Part shown: one piece after another, positions 15,607 through 26,326 of the stretch
How the letters are laid out: each line of letters opens with the position of its first letter
Position numbering within the stretch: the stretch's first letter is position 1
DNA from: Flavobacterium glycines
GTDB lineage: Bacteria > Bacteroidota > Bacteroidia > Flavobacteriales > Flavobacteriaceae
Direction: 5' to 3'
Assembly: GCF_900100165.1 (NCBI RefSeq)
Contig: NZ_FNEO01000001.1
Coordinates: forward strand, 1,984,001-2,048,000
Length of the DNA stretch: 64,000 nt
Notes under the pieces: generated by a model
Told to the model about the DNA's origin: nothing
Database searches by the model: none
What the model saw: only the letters and a program-made list of their open reading frames with translations
Translations under genes and position numbers: made by a program

Positions 15607-17988
15607 TTAGAATTTAAAATTATAACTCACTGCTGGAACTATTCCAAAAATGGATGTTTTTATCGCTTCATTAGCAGCGGTATCGGTATTTTGTCTAAAA
15701 GTCATGGAAGCAGCATTTTTTCGATTGTATAAATTATAAATACTGAAAACCCATTCGCCTTTCCAATTTCTGTCTTTGTTTTTGGAAGGGGTTAAAGTAG
15801 CTGAGATATCAAGGTGGTGAAAGGCAGGTAAACGATTTCTGTTACGCAAGCCATAACTAGGAACATCAACTCCTAAATAGTTGTATTTGCCATCGGGATA
15901 AGTCACCGGCTGTCCTGATTGGAGGATGAAATTAGCTCCAAAATCCCATTTTTCGTTTAAATGATAAGCACTGGTTATTGCTAAATTATGTGTTTTGTCG
16001 TAAGCAGAACTATACCATTTTCCGTAATTAATTCCTGTTTCTTCAGAAGTTCTGCCTGGAGTTTGCTGTTCTGATCTTGACAAGGTATAGGAAACCCAGC
16101 CATTGAAACGGCCTTCGTTTTTCTTTAATAAAAATTCCAGACCATAAGATCGCATGCGTCCGTTAAGAACTACCTGTTCGATGGCTTCATTGGCAATCAA
16201 ATCGGCACCATCAATATAATCCATGCGGTTTTGAATTTTTTTGTAAAAACTTTCAATTTCCAGTGAATAGTCTCCATTGCGAATGTTTTTAAAATAACCA
16301 ATAGCAACCTGATCGGCAATTTGAGGTTTGATATAATTGTCACTAGGCATCCAAACATCAAGAGGAGTTGGTGAGGCAGTGTTAGAGATTAGTTGTAAAT
16401 ATTGTACCATTCGATTGTAACTGGCTTTTATAGCCAGGTCTTCATTGAGTTGGTAAGAAACAGCAAAACGGGGTTCGAAATTGTCAAAGCTTTTAATAAT
16501 TTGGTTTTTGTTATAGTATTTTGTCCCGGTTGGAGTTGCTTTTTCATAAATCTGGAAATCCGAATTAAAAAAAACAGGATTGTTATTATCGTATAAGTTT
16601 ATAGTTGAATTTCCTAAACGATAGAAAAGACTGTAGCGTAAACCGTAATTGACAGACAGTTTTTTAGTGAGTTTGTTTTCGGCTTCTATATAGACTGAGG
16701 GTTCAAAAGCATATTTTTTGTCTAATTGGTCCCGATTAATTCCTGATTCAGGGCTTGACGGTTTGATGGTTCCTGGATTGAAATTATAGTAGATGGCATT
16801 GGTTCCGTAATTCAATTTAAAATTATCTGAAATGTAGTGTTTGAAATCGTATTTGATATTGTAGTTTTTAATACCCGAATCCCAATTGAAACCAACAAAA
16901 TCCAAATCTAATCCATAATAATAATCGCTGTAAATTACAGAGAGATTCGAAAATAATTTATCAGAGAATAAATGGTTCCAACGTAAATTTAAAGTCGAAT
17001 TTCCATAAGTATTACTGAAACTTTTGTTGATTGCAAAAACGTCACGACCAAAATAACCCGATAAATAAAGATTGTTGCGGTCGTTGATTTTATAATTTAA
17101 TTTGGTATTCAAATCATAGAAATAGGCAGTATTGTTTTTTTGGTCTTCGGACAATTTTAAGAATAAATGAGCATAAGAAGCCCTGCCGCCAATTAGAAAT
17201 GATACGCGGTCTTTAACTATTGGACCTTCGGCAAGCAGACGACTGGATATTAAACCGATTCCGCCATTCATATGGAAGTCTTTACTGTTTCCGTCTTTTT
17301 GGTAAATATCTAAAACCGATGAGGCTCTTCCTCCAAAACGGCTAGGGATTCCGCCTTTGTACAATTTTAAATCTTTGATAGCGTCGGGGTTAAAAACTGA
17401 GAAAAAACCAAAAACGTGCGAGGAATTGTAAATGGTAGCTTCGTCTAAGAGAATTAAATTTTGATCGGCTCCACCACCGCGAACGTTAAATCCTGAGGCG
17501 CCTTCGCCGGCATTAGTAACTCCCGGCAACAATAAAATTGATTTTATCACATCTACTTCTCCTAAAACAACAGGCATTTTTTTGATAGTAGCCATCGATA
17601 ATTTGTTTACACTCATTTCAGGTGTACGGGTATTGGTACGCCCCTGATTAGTGTTAACAATTACTTCGTTCAATATTTCACCATTTTCAGTAAGAGCCCA
17701 ATTCATTTTGCTGTTTTTTGTCAGCGAAATAGATTTTTCAATGTTTTGGTAGCCCAAATAACTGATGATTAAATTCTGATTTCCTTTAGGGACACTTATC
17801 GAATAAAAACCATATTCGTTAGTGGTAGTTCCCATTTTTAAATCAGGGAAATAAAGGTTGACACCAATTAGGGTTTCATTGTTTTTTACGTCGGTGATAA
17901 TTCCACTCAAGGTAAATTTCTCTTGCGCAAAAGCAGTTATACTAATTAAGAAAACGATAAAAAGAAAATTTATTTTTTTTGTAATCAT
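15607..17988 (-). CDS. TonB-dependent receptor with carboxypeptidase-like regulatory domain
   Basis: A 793-residue outer-membrane receptor from the chosen ATG, which gives a signal peptide (INFLFIVFLISITAFA). Residues about 22-110 are a carboxypeptidase-regulatory-like Ig domain (FTLSGIITDVKNNETLIGVNLYF). The plug follows (INKLSMATIKKMPVVLGEVD-like region, GASGFNVRGGGADQNLILLD, GIPSRFGGRASSVLDI), then the beta-barrel ending in aromatic-rich strands and a terminal Phe. It imports a substrate with TonB energy; with the DUF4249 lipoprotein it forms a two-gene unit. A 98-base gap separates it from the MFS gene, so co-transcription with that operon is uncertain. Confidence 0.93.
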   Translation of the reverse strand: MITKKINFLFIVFLISITAFAQEKFTLSGIITDVKNNETLIGVNLYFPDLKMGTTTNEYGFYSISVPKGNQNLIISYLGYQNIEKSISLTKNSKMNWALTENGEILNEVIVNTNQGRTNTRTPEMSVNKLSMATIKKMPVVLGEVDVIKSILLLPGVTNAGEGASGFNVRGGGADQNLILLDEATIYNSSHVFGFFSVFNPDAIKDLKLYKGGIPSRFGGRASSVLDIYQKDGNSKDFHMNGGIGLISSRLLAEGPIVKDRVSFLIGGRASYAHLFLKLSEDQKNNTAYFYDLNTKLNYKINDRNNLYLSGYFGRDVFAINKSFSNTYGNSTLNLRWNHLFSDKLFSNLSVIYSDYYYGLDLDFVGFNWDSGIKNYNIKYDFKHYISDNFKLNYGTNAIYYNFNPGTIKPSSPESGINRDQLDKKYAFEPSVYIEAENKLTKKLSVNYGLRYSLFYRLGNSTINLYDNNNPVFFNSDFQIYEKATPTGTKYYNKNQIIKSFDNFEPRFAVSYQLNEDLAIKASYNRMVQYLQLISNTASPTPLDVWMPSDNYIKPQIADQVAIGYFKNIRNGDYSLEIESFYKKIQNRMDYIDGADLIANEAIEQVVLNGRMRSYGLEFLLKKNEGRFNGWVSYTLSRSEQQTPGRTSEETGINYGKWYSSAYDKTHNLAITSAYHLNEKWDFGANFILQSGQPVTYPDGKYNYLGVDVPSYGLRNRNRLPAFHHLDISATLTPSKNKDRNWKGEWVFSIYNLYNRKNAASMTFRQNTDTAANEAIKTSIFGIVPAVSYNFKF

Positions 17989-18086
17989 TTTAGGATATTT
18001 GAATTGCAAATGTCAACCAATTATAAAGTTTTTTCAACTGAACAACTGTTAATTTATGTTTAATATTCTGTCTGTTTTTACTTCGA

Positions 18087-19358
18087 TTAAACTTCCGAAA
18101 CCGTTAAAACAGAATTGGATTTCTGTTCCGGATTTTTTTTCAAATGCTTATTTACACGACTGAGTAATAGAATTGATAGCAACGATATTCCAATTATGAT
18201 AAAACCCAGAGTATTATAATGTTCTAAAGGGCTAAAGCTGTCTTTTTGAACTACAATTGTTCCGGCAAAAGCTGCTGCTATCCCGCCTGAAATTTGTTGT
18301 AAGGAAGAATTGATGCTCATAAAAGCGCCACGGTCTTCTTTGGCGGGAATTGAGGTTACTAAGGCTGTAGAAGGAACCATTCGACTCATGACTCCCATCA
18401 TCATTAATATATTAATAATAGCAACCAACCAAAACGGAGTTTCACCTAAATTAGTATAAACAGCTACAGTTATGATAGTCCAAATTGAAGCTGCAGCGAA
18501 AATTTTGAATTTATCTATTTTGTCACTCAGTTTACCAATAACAGGCATGATGATTAAAGTAGACATTCCTGCAATCATAAATATAAAAGGAAGCTGTTCT
18601 TCGGTTATCTTTAAATTATTAATGGCAAAAGCACTACCAAAAGGCATTAGCATAAAACCTCCAACAGATAGTACAGCTGTAGCAGCAAAGCCAATGCGGT
18701 ATTCGCGTTTAGTAATGGTGTGAATTAAATGTTGAAATGCTGATTTTTCCTTTTGTATGGCAAGATGTTCTGTTAGTGGTTTTAATTTTAATGCGATTAA
18801 AACAGCAATAATTATTGCCATAACTGCCACTCCCAAAAAGGGTGCATGCCAGTCCCATTTGGTTGCTATGTAAAGACCAACGGGAATTCCGAATATTTGG
18901 CTTGCGCCAAAAGCCATTTGGATAAATCCCATTACGCGTCCGCGTTGCTGCATTGAAAACAAATCGGTTACAATGGCCATCGAAATGGAGCCGATAACTC
19001 CTCCAAATAATCCGGTGATGATTCTGGCTGCTACTAATAATGGATAAGAGGTTACTACTCCGCATAGAATGGTTCCTAAAATAAATCCGGTATAAAAGAA
19101 TAGTAGTAATTTTTTTCTGTCGAATTTATCGGCAAAACCTGCCGTAAGTAAACCTGAAATACCGGCACTAAAGGCATAAGCCGATACTACTAAACCAAAA
19201 TGAGATGGTTTTATTTGCATGCTTTTCATTAAAATATCACCTAGAGGCGACATTACCATAAAATCTAAGATTACACTAAATTGAGTAATTGCCAAAATGA
19301 AAATGGCAAATTTTTGATAGGAAGTAAAAGAGGGTGTTTGTTGAGTGGTGTTTTCCAT
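18087..19358 (-). CDS. MFS transporter, drug:H+ antiporter-like
   Basis: A 423-residue protein with about 12 membrane segments. FILAITQFSVILDFMVMSPLGD opens the first helix and GLLTAGFADKFDRKKLLLFFYTGF carries the MFS loop 2-3 signature (G..aDr.drr). The overall plan matches the DHA1 or arabinose-efflux group. It follows the HMA-like gene by 5 bases and lies in one operon with tetR, so it is probably an efflux pump under TetR control; substrate unknown. Confidence 0.88.
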   Translation of the reverse strand: MENTTQQTPSFTSYQKFAIFILAITQFSVILDFMVMSPLGDILMKSMQIKPSHFGLVVSAYAFSAGISGLLTAGFADKFDRKKLLLFFYTGFILGTILCGVVTSYPLLVAARIITGLFGGVIGSISMAIVTDLFSMQQRGRVMGFIQMAFGASQIFGIPVGLYIATKWDWHAPFLGVAVMAIIIAVLIALKLKPLTEHLAIQKEKSAFQHLIHTITKREYRIGFAATAVLSVGGFMLMPFGSAFAINNLKITEEQLPFIFMIAGMSTLIIMPVIGKLSDKIDKFKIFAAASIWTIITVAVYTNLGETPFWLVAIINILMMMGVMSRMVPSTALVTSIPAKEDRGAFMSINSSLQQISGGIAAAFAGTIVVQKDSFSPLEHYNTLGFIIIGISLLSILLLSRVNKHLKKNPEQKSNSVLTVSEV

Positions 19359-19363
19359 CTTTG

Positions 19364-19594
19364 TTATTCGGTTAATTCAGAACATTTAAAATCCTGTTCT
19401 GTTATTATTTTTATTATTTGTGTGGCATTTAGAGTTTGGCTTTCTATTCGCAATACCGAATCGATGTCTTCTAAATCGATGTTCCATTGTTCGATTTCGG
19501 GATTGGTATTTAATAGTTTGCTTATAATCTGCTTGTCATTTTCGGTTTTGATATTCGTACCAAAAATCAATATGTTGTTAAAATCAGTTTCCAT
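19364..19594 (-). CDS. Small HMA-like ferredoxin-fold protein without metal-binding cysteines
   Basis: A 76-residue protein with predicted beta-alpha-beta-beta-alpha order like heavy-metal-associated (copper chaperone) domains. Where such domains carry M.C..C, this one reads IFGTNIKTEN at residues 10-19, so the metal pair is absent; the only cysteine is near the end (FKCSEL). It sits between tetR (11 bases away) and the MFS gene (5 bases), so it belongs to that operon. A second protein at 56715-56969 shares the FGTN loop and aligns over its length. Function unknown. Confidence 0.72.
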   Translation of the reverse strand: METDFNNILIFGTNIKTENDKQIISKLLNTNPEIEQWNIDLEDIDSVLRIESQTLNATQIIKIITEQDFKCSELTE

Positions 19595-19605
19595 GAGTTG
19601 AAATT

Positions 19606-20196
19606 TTACGGTGTTAATGCTTTAAGGACTAATTCGAATGCTTCGTCGGTTGTTTTTTGGCTGAGTTTGAAAGGACCTCCTCCAAAGTTTTTTCCATCTC
19701 TTTCAAAATGCAATAAGGAGTATAGCGGACCATAGGCAACACTCCAGAATACTTCTTTTGAAACCGGAACCAATTCTTTTTTTTCCACTGCGTTTTTGAA
19801 AAAAGTACCCATAGTAATTTTAAAATCTAACAGGCTTTGTTCTAAAATAGATTCGCTATAACTGGAGTGTGTGAGTAGTTCCCAGCATCTTACTTCAAGG
19901 GGATTTTGTTGTGTATAACGAATTCTGTTTTCCCATTGTTTGCGCAGTCCTTCTTTGAAAGACATACTGGGTGAAAAATCTTTAGCCATTTCGGCAAAGA
20001 AATTTTTACCAATTTCGATTCCTATTTTCCGAACCAAATCGTCTTTGTCTGAATAATAAATGTACAAGGTGGCTACAGATATTTTACTTTCTTTAGCCAG
20101 GCGGTTCATGCTGAAGCCTTCGATGCCTTTTTCTACAAGTAATTCGATGGCTTTTTGTTTGACGATTTCTTCTTTATTACTGTCTCTTGTTCTCAT
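19606..20196 (-). CDS. TetR/AcrR-family transcriptional regulator
   Basis: A 196-residue regulator from the chosen ATG (MRTRDSNKEEIV); a longer TTG-started form adds only 7 residues. The DNA-binding domain is clear: KAIELLVEKGIEGFSMNRLAKESKISVATLYIYYSDKDDLV at about 14-54. The C-terminal half is the variable ligand domain. First gene of the operon with the HMA-like and MFS genes, so it most likely represses the operon and responds to a substrate of the pump. Confidence 0.92.
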   Translation of the reverse strand: MRTRDSNKEEIVKQKAIELLVEKGIEGFSMNRLAKESKISVATLYIYYSDKDDLVRKIGIEIGKNFFAEMAKDFSPSMSFKEGLRKQWENRIRYTQQNPLEVRCWELLTHSSYSESILEQSLLDFKITMGTFFKNAVEKKELVPVSKEVFWSVAYGPLYSLLHFERDGKNFGGGPFKLSQKTTDEAFELVLKALTP

Positions 20197-20266
20197 TGTT
20201 TTGGTATAACGGAGCAAAAGTATAAATTATAAGTGAATGTTCGTTTATTTATAGAAAAAATATAAT
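20197..20266. other. tetR upstream region
   Basis: AT-rich; must hold the tetR promoter. TATAAATTATAAGTG near 20220 could be part of it but no clear TAnnTTTG box was found. Confidence 0.3.
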
Positions 20267-20294
20267 TTTCTTTTTTGCTTGATCAAAAAAGAAA
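20267..20294. repeat. Hairpin with 11-bp arms at one end of an intergenic element
   Basis: TTTCTTTTTTG / CAAAAAAGAAA around the loop CTTGAT. It directly adjoins the larger inverted repeat that follows and looks like part of the same element. Confidence 0.55.
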
Positions 20295-20306
20295 CAAAAA
20301 AATCAA

Positions 20307-20435
20307 GTCTTAGGCTTCCTCGTCGGTCAAATTAGTTTTCGAATGCTAAAAGAAAAGAACTCGCTACGCTCAAACAGCTTTTCTTTTTACGCATTCTTCA
20401 AACATTTGACACTCGACTGCGGAAGCTAAGGACGT
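20307..20435. repeat. Long imperfect inverted repeat, probable interspersed intergenic element
   Basis: Left arm 20307-20357 and right arm 20378-20435 are imperfect inverted copies: the left arm carries CTTAGGCTTCC ... GTCAAAT ... GAATGC ... AGAAAAG and the complement of the right arm carries the same words in the same order with small gaps. The loop holds ACTCGCTACGCTCAAACAG. It contains no reading frame. The GC content and word structure differ from the surroundings; similar elements are common in Flavobacterium intergenic DNA as far as I recall. Confidence 0.65.
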
Positions 20436-20454
20436 CAAAAAAACGTATGTTTAA

Positions 20455-20487
20455 AACAAAAAAAGACAACCCTTTCGAGTTGTCTTT
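20455..20487 (-). terminator. Intrinsic terminator of icd
   Basis: Stem AAAGACAAC / GTTGTCTTT with an 8-base loop and a T run on the minus strand, 24 bases after the icd stop. Confidence 0.85.
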
Positions 20488-20510
20488 GATTATGTATTTA
20501 GATAAAAAAA

Positions 20511-22856
<2,346 letters not shown>

Positions 22857-22971
22857 TTATAGAAATAAGCGAATTCTGGAATAACTAACTACAAGACTTT
22901 AAAATGTTATTTTTTTAAAGAATAAGTATCCTTTTTTTGAACTTAGTTGTTCTTTTTTTGACTAAAGGCTA

Positions 22972-23003
22972 AAAAAAAAGTCCCGATATTGTCGGGACTT
23001 TTA
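22972..23003 (-). terminator. Intrinsic terminator of rplS
   Basis: Stem AAAGTCCCGAT / (G)TCGGGACTTT with T run on the minus strand, 18 bases after the rplS stop. Confidence 0.9.
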
Positions 23004-23021
23004 TGATAAAGAGATACTAAA

Positions 23022-23372
23022 TTATCTTCTTTTGTCTTTGATTTTTGCTTTTTTACCAGTAAGTTCTCTGAAGTAGAAGATTCTTGCTCTACGTACAGCA
23101 CCTTTCTTATTGATTTCAATTTTTTGTAAAGCTGGTAAGTTAATAGGGAAGATACGCTCAACACCTACTGAACCTGACATTTTACGGATTGTAAAAGTTT
23201 CAGTACTTCCAGTACCTCTTCTTTGGATTACAACTCCTTTGAAGAACTGAGTTCTTGTTTTTTCACCCTCTTTAATTTCGTAGTAAACTGTGATAGTATC
23301 TCCAGCTCCGAAATCAGGAAAATCTTTTTTTGTTACAAATTCGCTATTAACGAAATCTACTAAATTTGCCAT
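23022..23372 (-). CDS. rplS: 50S ribosomal protein L19
   Basis: A 116-residue L19, located at the 30S-50S interface. Recognised by FGAGDTITVYYEIKEGEKTRTQFFKGVVIQRRG, FTIRKMSGSVGVERIFPINLP and KKGAVRRARIFYFRELTGKKAKIKDKRR. Standard length. It follows trmD in the same direction, the usual trmD-rplS order, but a 232-base gap with repeats separates them here. Confidence 0.98.
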   Translation of the reverse strand: MANLVDFVNSEFVTKKDFPDFGAGDTITVYYEIKEGEKTRTQFFKGVVIQRRGTGSTETFTIRKMSGSVGVERIFPINLPALQKIEINKKGAVRRARIFYFRELTGKKAKIKDKRR

Positions 23373-23487
23373 TTTAAATGCTCATTTTGGTTTAAAAATC
23401 TAATCAACATTCACGGGTATCGCCAGAGGTTAATTAAATGTGGGCGCGAAATTACAACTTTTGTTTTAAATTACAAATTTTATTTTA

Positions 23488-23603
23488 AGTATTCAGTGAT
23501 CAGTTTTTAGTGTTCAGTTAGTTAGGTTGTCTAAAAATAGAAATGAATCATTACGTAATTTTCCTTTTTTATAAGACTGATCACTAAAAACTGAATACTG
23601 CAA
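23488..23603. repeat. Inverted pair of CAGT/TTCAGT-word repeats between trmD and rplS
   Basis: Left part (23488-23519) and right part (23574-23603) are inverted copies of the same words: ATTCAG, TGATCAG and CAGTTTTTAGTG, but the words are in a different order on the two sides. The longest exact inverted match is CAGTTTTTAGTG. The same vocabulary recurs at 26.2, 58.9, 60.4 and 61.2 kb. Confidence 0.6.
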
Positions 23604-23604
23604 A

Positions 23605-24282
23605 CTACTCTTCAAGTAAATCCGGTCTTCTGTTTTTAGTATGTTCATACGCCATGTCTTCACGCCATTTATCAATTTTGGACGAATGTCCACTTAATAA
23701 AACTTCAGGGACTTTCCATCCTTTATAATCTGCAGGTCGTGTGTAGATAGGTCCTGATAATAAATTGTCCTGAAAACTATCTGTTAATGCTGAGGTTTCG
23801 TCACTCAAAACTCCCGGAATCAATCGGATTAAAGTATCAGATAATACCAAAGCGCCTAATTCTCCTCCGCTTAAAACGTAATCTCCAATGGAAATTTCTT
23901 TGGTAATAAAATGATCGCGCACTCTTTGATCCACGCCTTTATAATGTCCGCACAAAATGATGATATTCTCATACATTGACATCGTATTAGCCATTTTTTG
24001 ATTCAAGGTTTCTCCGTCCGGCGACATGTAGATAACTTCGTCGTACTCTCGTTGACTTTTTAAATGTGTAATGCAGTCGTCAATAGGCTGTACTGTCATG
24101 ACCATTCCTGCTCCGCCACCATAAGGATAATCGTCTACACTTTTTTGTCTGTTTGTAGTGTAATCTCTTAAATTATGAATGTGAACTTCTACGAGACCTT
24201 TGTCAATGGCGCGTTTCATAATCGAAGCCTCAAATGGACTGCGTAGTAATTCCGGTAAAACAGTAATAATGTCAATTCGCAT
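23605..24282 (-). CDS. trmD: tRNA (guanine-37-N1)-methyltransferase TrmD
   Basis: A 225-residue SPOUT methyltransferase that makes m1G37 in tRNA and prevents frameshifting. The ATG at [13 protein letters not shown] is chosen over a TTG 13 codons earlier, because that TTG lies within the -7 box. Motifs: [25 protein letters not shown], the trefoil-knot [19 protein letters not shown] and [23 protein letters not shown]. Normal length. Confidence 0.97.
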   Translation of the reverse strand: MRIDIITVLPELLRSPFEASIMKRAIDKGLVEVHIHNLRDYTTNRQKSVDDYPYGGGAGMVMTVQPIDDCITHLKSQREYDEVIYMSPDGETLNQKMANTMSMYENIIILCGHYKGVDQRVRDHFITKEISIGDYVLSGGELGALVLSDTLIRLIPGVLSDETSALTDSFQDNLLSGPIYTRPADYKGWKVPEVLLSGHSSKIDKWREDMAYEHTKNRRPDLLEE

Positions 24283-24310
24283 GATTCTATATCTAGGTTT
24301 TTGAATGGGG

Positions 24311-24318
24311 CAAAGGTA
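24311..24318 (-). promoter_or_regulatory. -7 box TACCTTTG of trmD
   Basis: Perfect TAnnTTTG on the minus strand; implies a leader of about 20 bases to the chosen ATG. Confidence 0.6.
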
Positions 24319-24434
24319 CAAAGTTTTTTCAGGAGCATATGAATTGATGTGGATTAAAGCTTTTTTGAATATTAATTTTTTGAATATTAATATGTTAAAG
24401 TTTTTTTATGTGTATTTTGAATTTAAAAAAGTTA

Positions 24435-24454
24435 TATTTTTGGGCGTCCCAAAA
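24435..24454 (+). promoter_or_regulatory. -7 box TATTTTTG overlapping a TTTTGGG-CGT-CCCAAAA palindrome
   Basis: The box (24435-24442) overlaps a perfect 7-bp inverted repeat at 24438-24454 that would lie at the transcription start of the L,D-transpeptidase gene. This could be an operator or a 5' hairpin. The leader to the ATG is about 75 bases. Confidence 0.4.
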
Positions 24455-24526
24455 TGTATTATAAATGTGTTAACGTAAGATTTAATTAATAATTTATCTT
24501 TTACGACATAGAATTTTAACCTGCTG

Positions 24527-25141
24527 ATGAGAAATGTAATATTAGGTGTATTTGCAATAGGAGTACTTTGTGGTTTTGGAATAAGTCCTAAAAGTATACG
24601 AAAGATTCAAAATGAAAGTCGATTAGAAATCGTAACTAAAGAAGAAAGAATTTCAGAACAAATAGTTGCAATTAAGTCGATGTTGAAATCAAATCCAAAA
24701 TTTAATAATGAAATCGTTTTTTTGCTGGATATGAAAATAATGTCCGGTAAAAATCGCTTTTTTGTTTATGACTTAATTCATGATAAGATTATCGATCAGG
24801 GTTTGGTAGCGCATGGTCTTGGATCGGGAATGTTTAGTGATTTAAAATTTAGTAATGAAAATAACTCGTATTGTACTTCATTGGGGAAGTATTATATCGG
24901 TAAAAGTTATTTTGGTGAATTTGGGAAAGCCTATAAATTACATGGTTTGGAATCGACAAACAGTAATGCTTTTTCACGAAATATTGTTTTGCATCAATAT
25001 GATAAAGTACCTTACGAAGAACAGAATGCTTATATCTGTAATAGCTTAGGTTGTCCAATGGTTAATCAAGTTTATTACAGTAGAATTCAAAAGTTGATTG
25101 ATAATTCAAAGTCTAATATTCTTTTGGATATCTATTATTGA
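24527..25141 (+). CDS. Murein L,D-transpeptidase catalytic-domain protein
   Basis: A 204-residue protein with an N-terminal hydrophobic segment (VILGVFAIGVLCGFG) for export. The rest fits the YkuD_2-type murein L,D-transpeptidase family: FFVYDLIHDKIIDQGLVAHGLGSG, SLGKYYIGKSYFG, YKLHGLES, IVLHQYDKVPYEEQ, and the active-site motif CNSLGCPMV, where the second Cys is the predicted nucleophile and the HQY His its partner. Expected role is cross-linking or anchoring in the periplasmic cell wall. Stands alone. Confidence 0.87.
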   Translation: MRNVILGVFAIGVLCGFGISPKSIRKIQNESRLEIVTKEERISEQIVAIKSMLKSNPKFNNEIVFLLDMKIMSGKNRFFVYDLIHDKIIDQGLVAHGLGSGMFSDLKFSNENNSYCTSLGKYYIGKSYFGEFGKAYKLHGLESTNSNAFSRNIVLHQYDKVPYEEQNAYICNSLGCPMVNQVYYSRIQKLIDNSKSNILLDIYY

Positions 25142-25215
25142 TTTTTCTTTTCCTTAAATAAATTCGTCTTCAAATTTTCTGATTTACAGATTGACTCATT
25201 CTCTGATTTAATTTG

Positions 25216-25223
25216 TAAATTTG
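25216..25223 (+). promoter_or_regulatory. -7 box TAAATTTG of the dual PPIase gene
   Basis: TAnnTTTG match with a TTG 22 bases upstream (25191-25193), the full Bacteroidota promoter pattern. Confidence 0.65.
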
Positions 25224-25246
25224 CACTTCAATAAAAATTTTTAAAA

Positions 25247-26179
25247 ATGGAAAACGGAATATACGCTAAATTCAATACCGCAAAAGGTTCAGTTTTAGTA
25301 AAATTAACTCATGATTTAACACCTGGAACAGTAGGTAACTTTGTGGCTTTGGCTGAAGGGAATTTAGAGAATAATAAAAAACCTCAAGGAGTTAAATATT
25401 ACGATGGATTAACTTTTCACAGAGTTATTCCTGATTTTATGATTCAGGGTGGATGTCCATTAGGATCAGGTACAGGAGATCCTGGGTATAAATTTGACGA
25501 TGAGTTTCATCCAAGTTTAAAACACGATAAGCCAGGGGTACTTTCTATGGCTAATGCAGGGCCTGGAACTAATGGTTCTCAATTTTTTATTACTCACGTT
25601 CCTACTTCATGGTTAGATGGAAAGCATACTGTTTTTGGTCATGTAATTGAAGGACAAGAGGTAGTAGATGCAGTTGCTCAGGGAGATGTTTTAGAGACAT
25701 TGGAAATTATCAGAGTAGGTGAAGAAGCTCAAAACTGGAATGCAGTTGAGGCGTTCAGAGTTTTTGAAGGAAACAGAAAAAAACGTTTAGAGGCTGAAAA
25801 AGCTGCTGCTGAAGAAGCAATGGAGAAATTAGCTGCCGGTTTTGAAAAAACAGAAAGCGGTTTGCGTTACCAATTTATCCAAAGAGGTGAAGGTAAAAAA
25901 GCTGAAAACGGAAAAACAGTTTCTGTTCACTATACGGGACAATTACCTGATGGAAAAGTTTTTGACAGTTCGTATCCTCGTAAAAAACCTATTGAGTTTC
26001 CATTAGGTCAAGGTAATGTAATTGAAGGATGGGACGAAGGAATTGCGTTGTTACAAGTAGGTGATAAAGCTCGTTTTGTGATTCCTGCACACTTAGGATA
26101 TGGTTCTCGTGGTGCCGGAGGAGTTATTCCACCAAACGCTACTTTGATTTTTGACGTTGAATTAATGGACGTTAAGTAA
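25247..26179 (+). CDS. Cyclophilin-FKBP fusion peptidyl-prolyl isomerase
   Basis: A 310-residue protein with two unrelated prolyl isomerase domains. Residues 1-160 are cyclophilin: [27 protein letters not shown] with the catalytic Arg, [16 protein letters not shown] and [11 protein letters not shown] charged helical linker (about 165-205) follows. Residues 210-310 are [60 protein letters not shown]. No signal peptide, so cytoplasmic. Such dual-family immunophilins are known in some bacteria, including flavobacteria. A strong terminator follows. Confidence 0.95.
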   Translation: MENGIYAKFNTAKGSVLVKLTHDLTPGTVGNFVALAEGNLENNKKPQGVKYYDGLTFHRVIPDFMIQGGCPLGSGTGDPGYKFDDEFHPSLKHDKPGVLSMANAGPGTNGSQFFITHVPTSWLDGKHTVFGHVIEGQEVVDAVAQGDVLETLEIIRVGEEAQNWNAVEAFRVFEGNRKKRLEAEKAAAEEAMEKLAAGFEKTESGLRYQFIQRGEGKKAENGKTVSVHYTGQLPDGKVFDSSYPRKKPIEFPLGQGNVIEGWDEGIALLQVGDKARFVIPAHLGYGSRGAGGVIPPNATLIFDVELMDVK

Positions 26180-26190
26180 TTTTATATTTA

Positions 26191-26325
26191 AGAATTCAGA
26201 TTGCAGAATTTAGACTGCAGTTTTGATTACACATAAAAAAAGCGATTTTTAATTTGAAAATCGCTTTTTTTTATGTCTGCCTTCTGCTCACTGATTCCGA
26301 TAGCTATCGGAACTGAGGACTGCAA
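26191..26325. repeat. CAGT-word repeats flanking a terminator, with TTCCGATAGCTATCGGAA palindrome
   Basis: 26191-26220 carries ATTCAGATTGCAGAATTTAG-like words; 26280-26325 carries CTTCTGCTCACTGAT, the 18-base palindrome TTCCGATAGCTATCGGAA (26295-26312) and ACTGAGGACTGCAAACT. They flank the PPIase/thioredoxin terminator and belong to the family seen elsewhere in the window. Confidence 0.6.
26231..26276. terminator. Bidirectional terminator
   Basis: ACATAAAAAAAGCGATTTT / AAAATCGCTTTTTTTTATGT around a short AT loop, between the convergent PPIase and thioredoxin-like genes. Confidence 0.9.
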
Positions 26326-26326
26326 A

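Noticed and set aside
22943..23164. Frame overlapping rplS
   Set aside because: Shadow of the L19 gene and it runs through its terminator.
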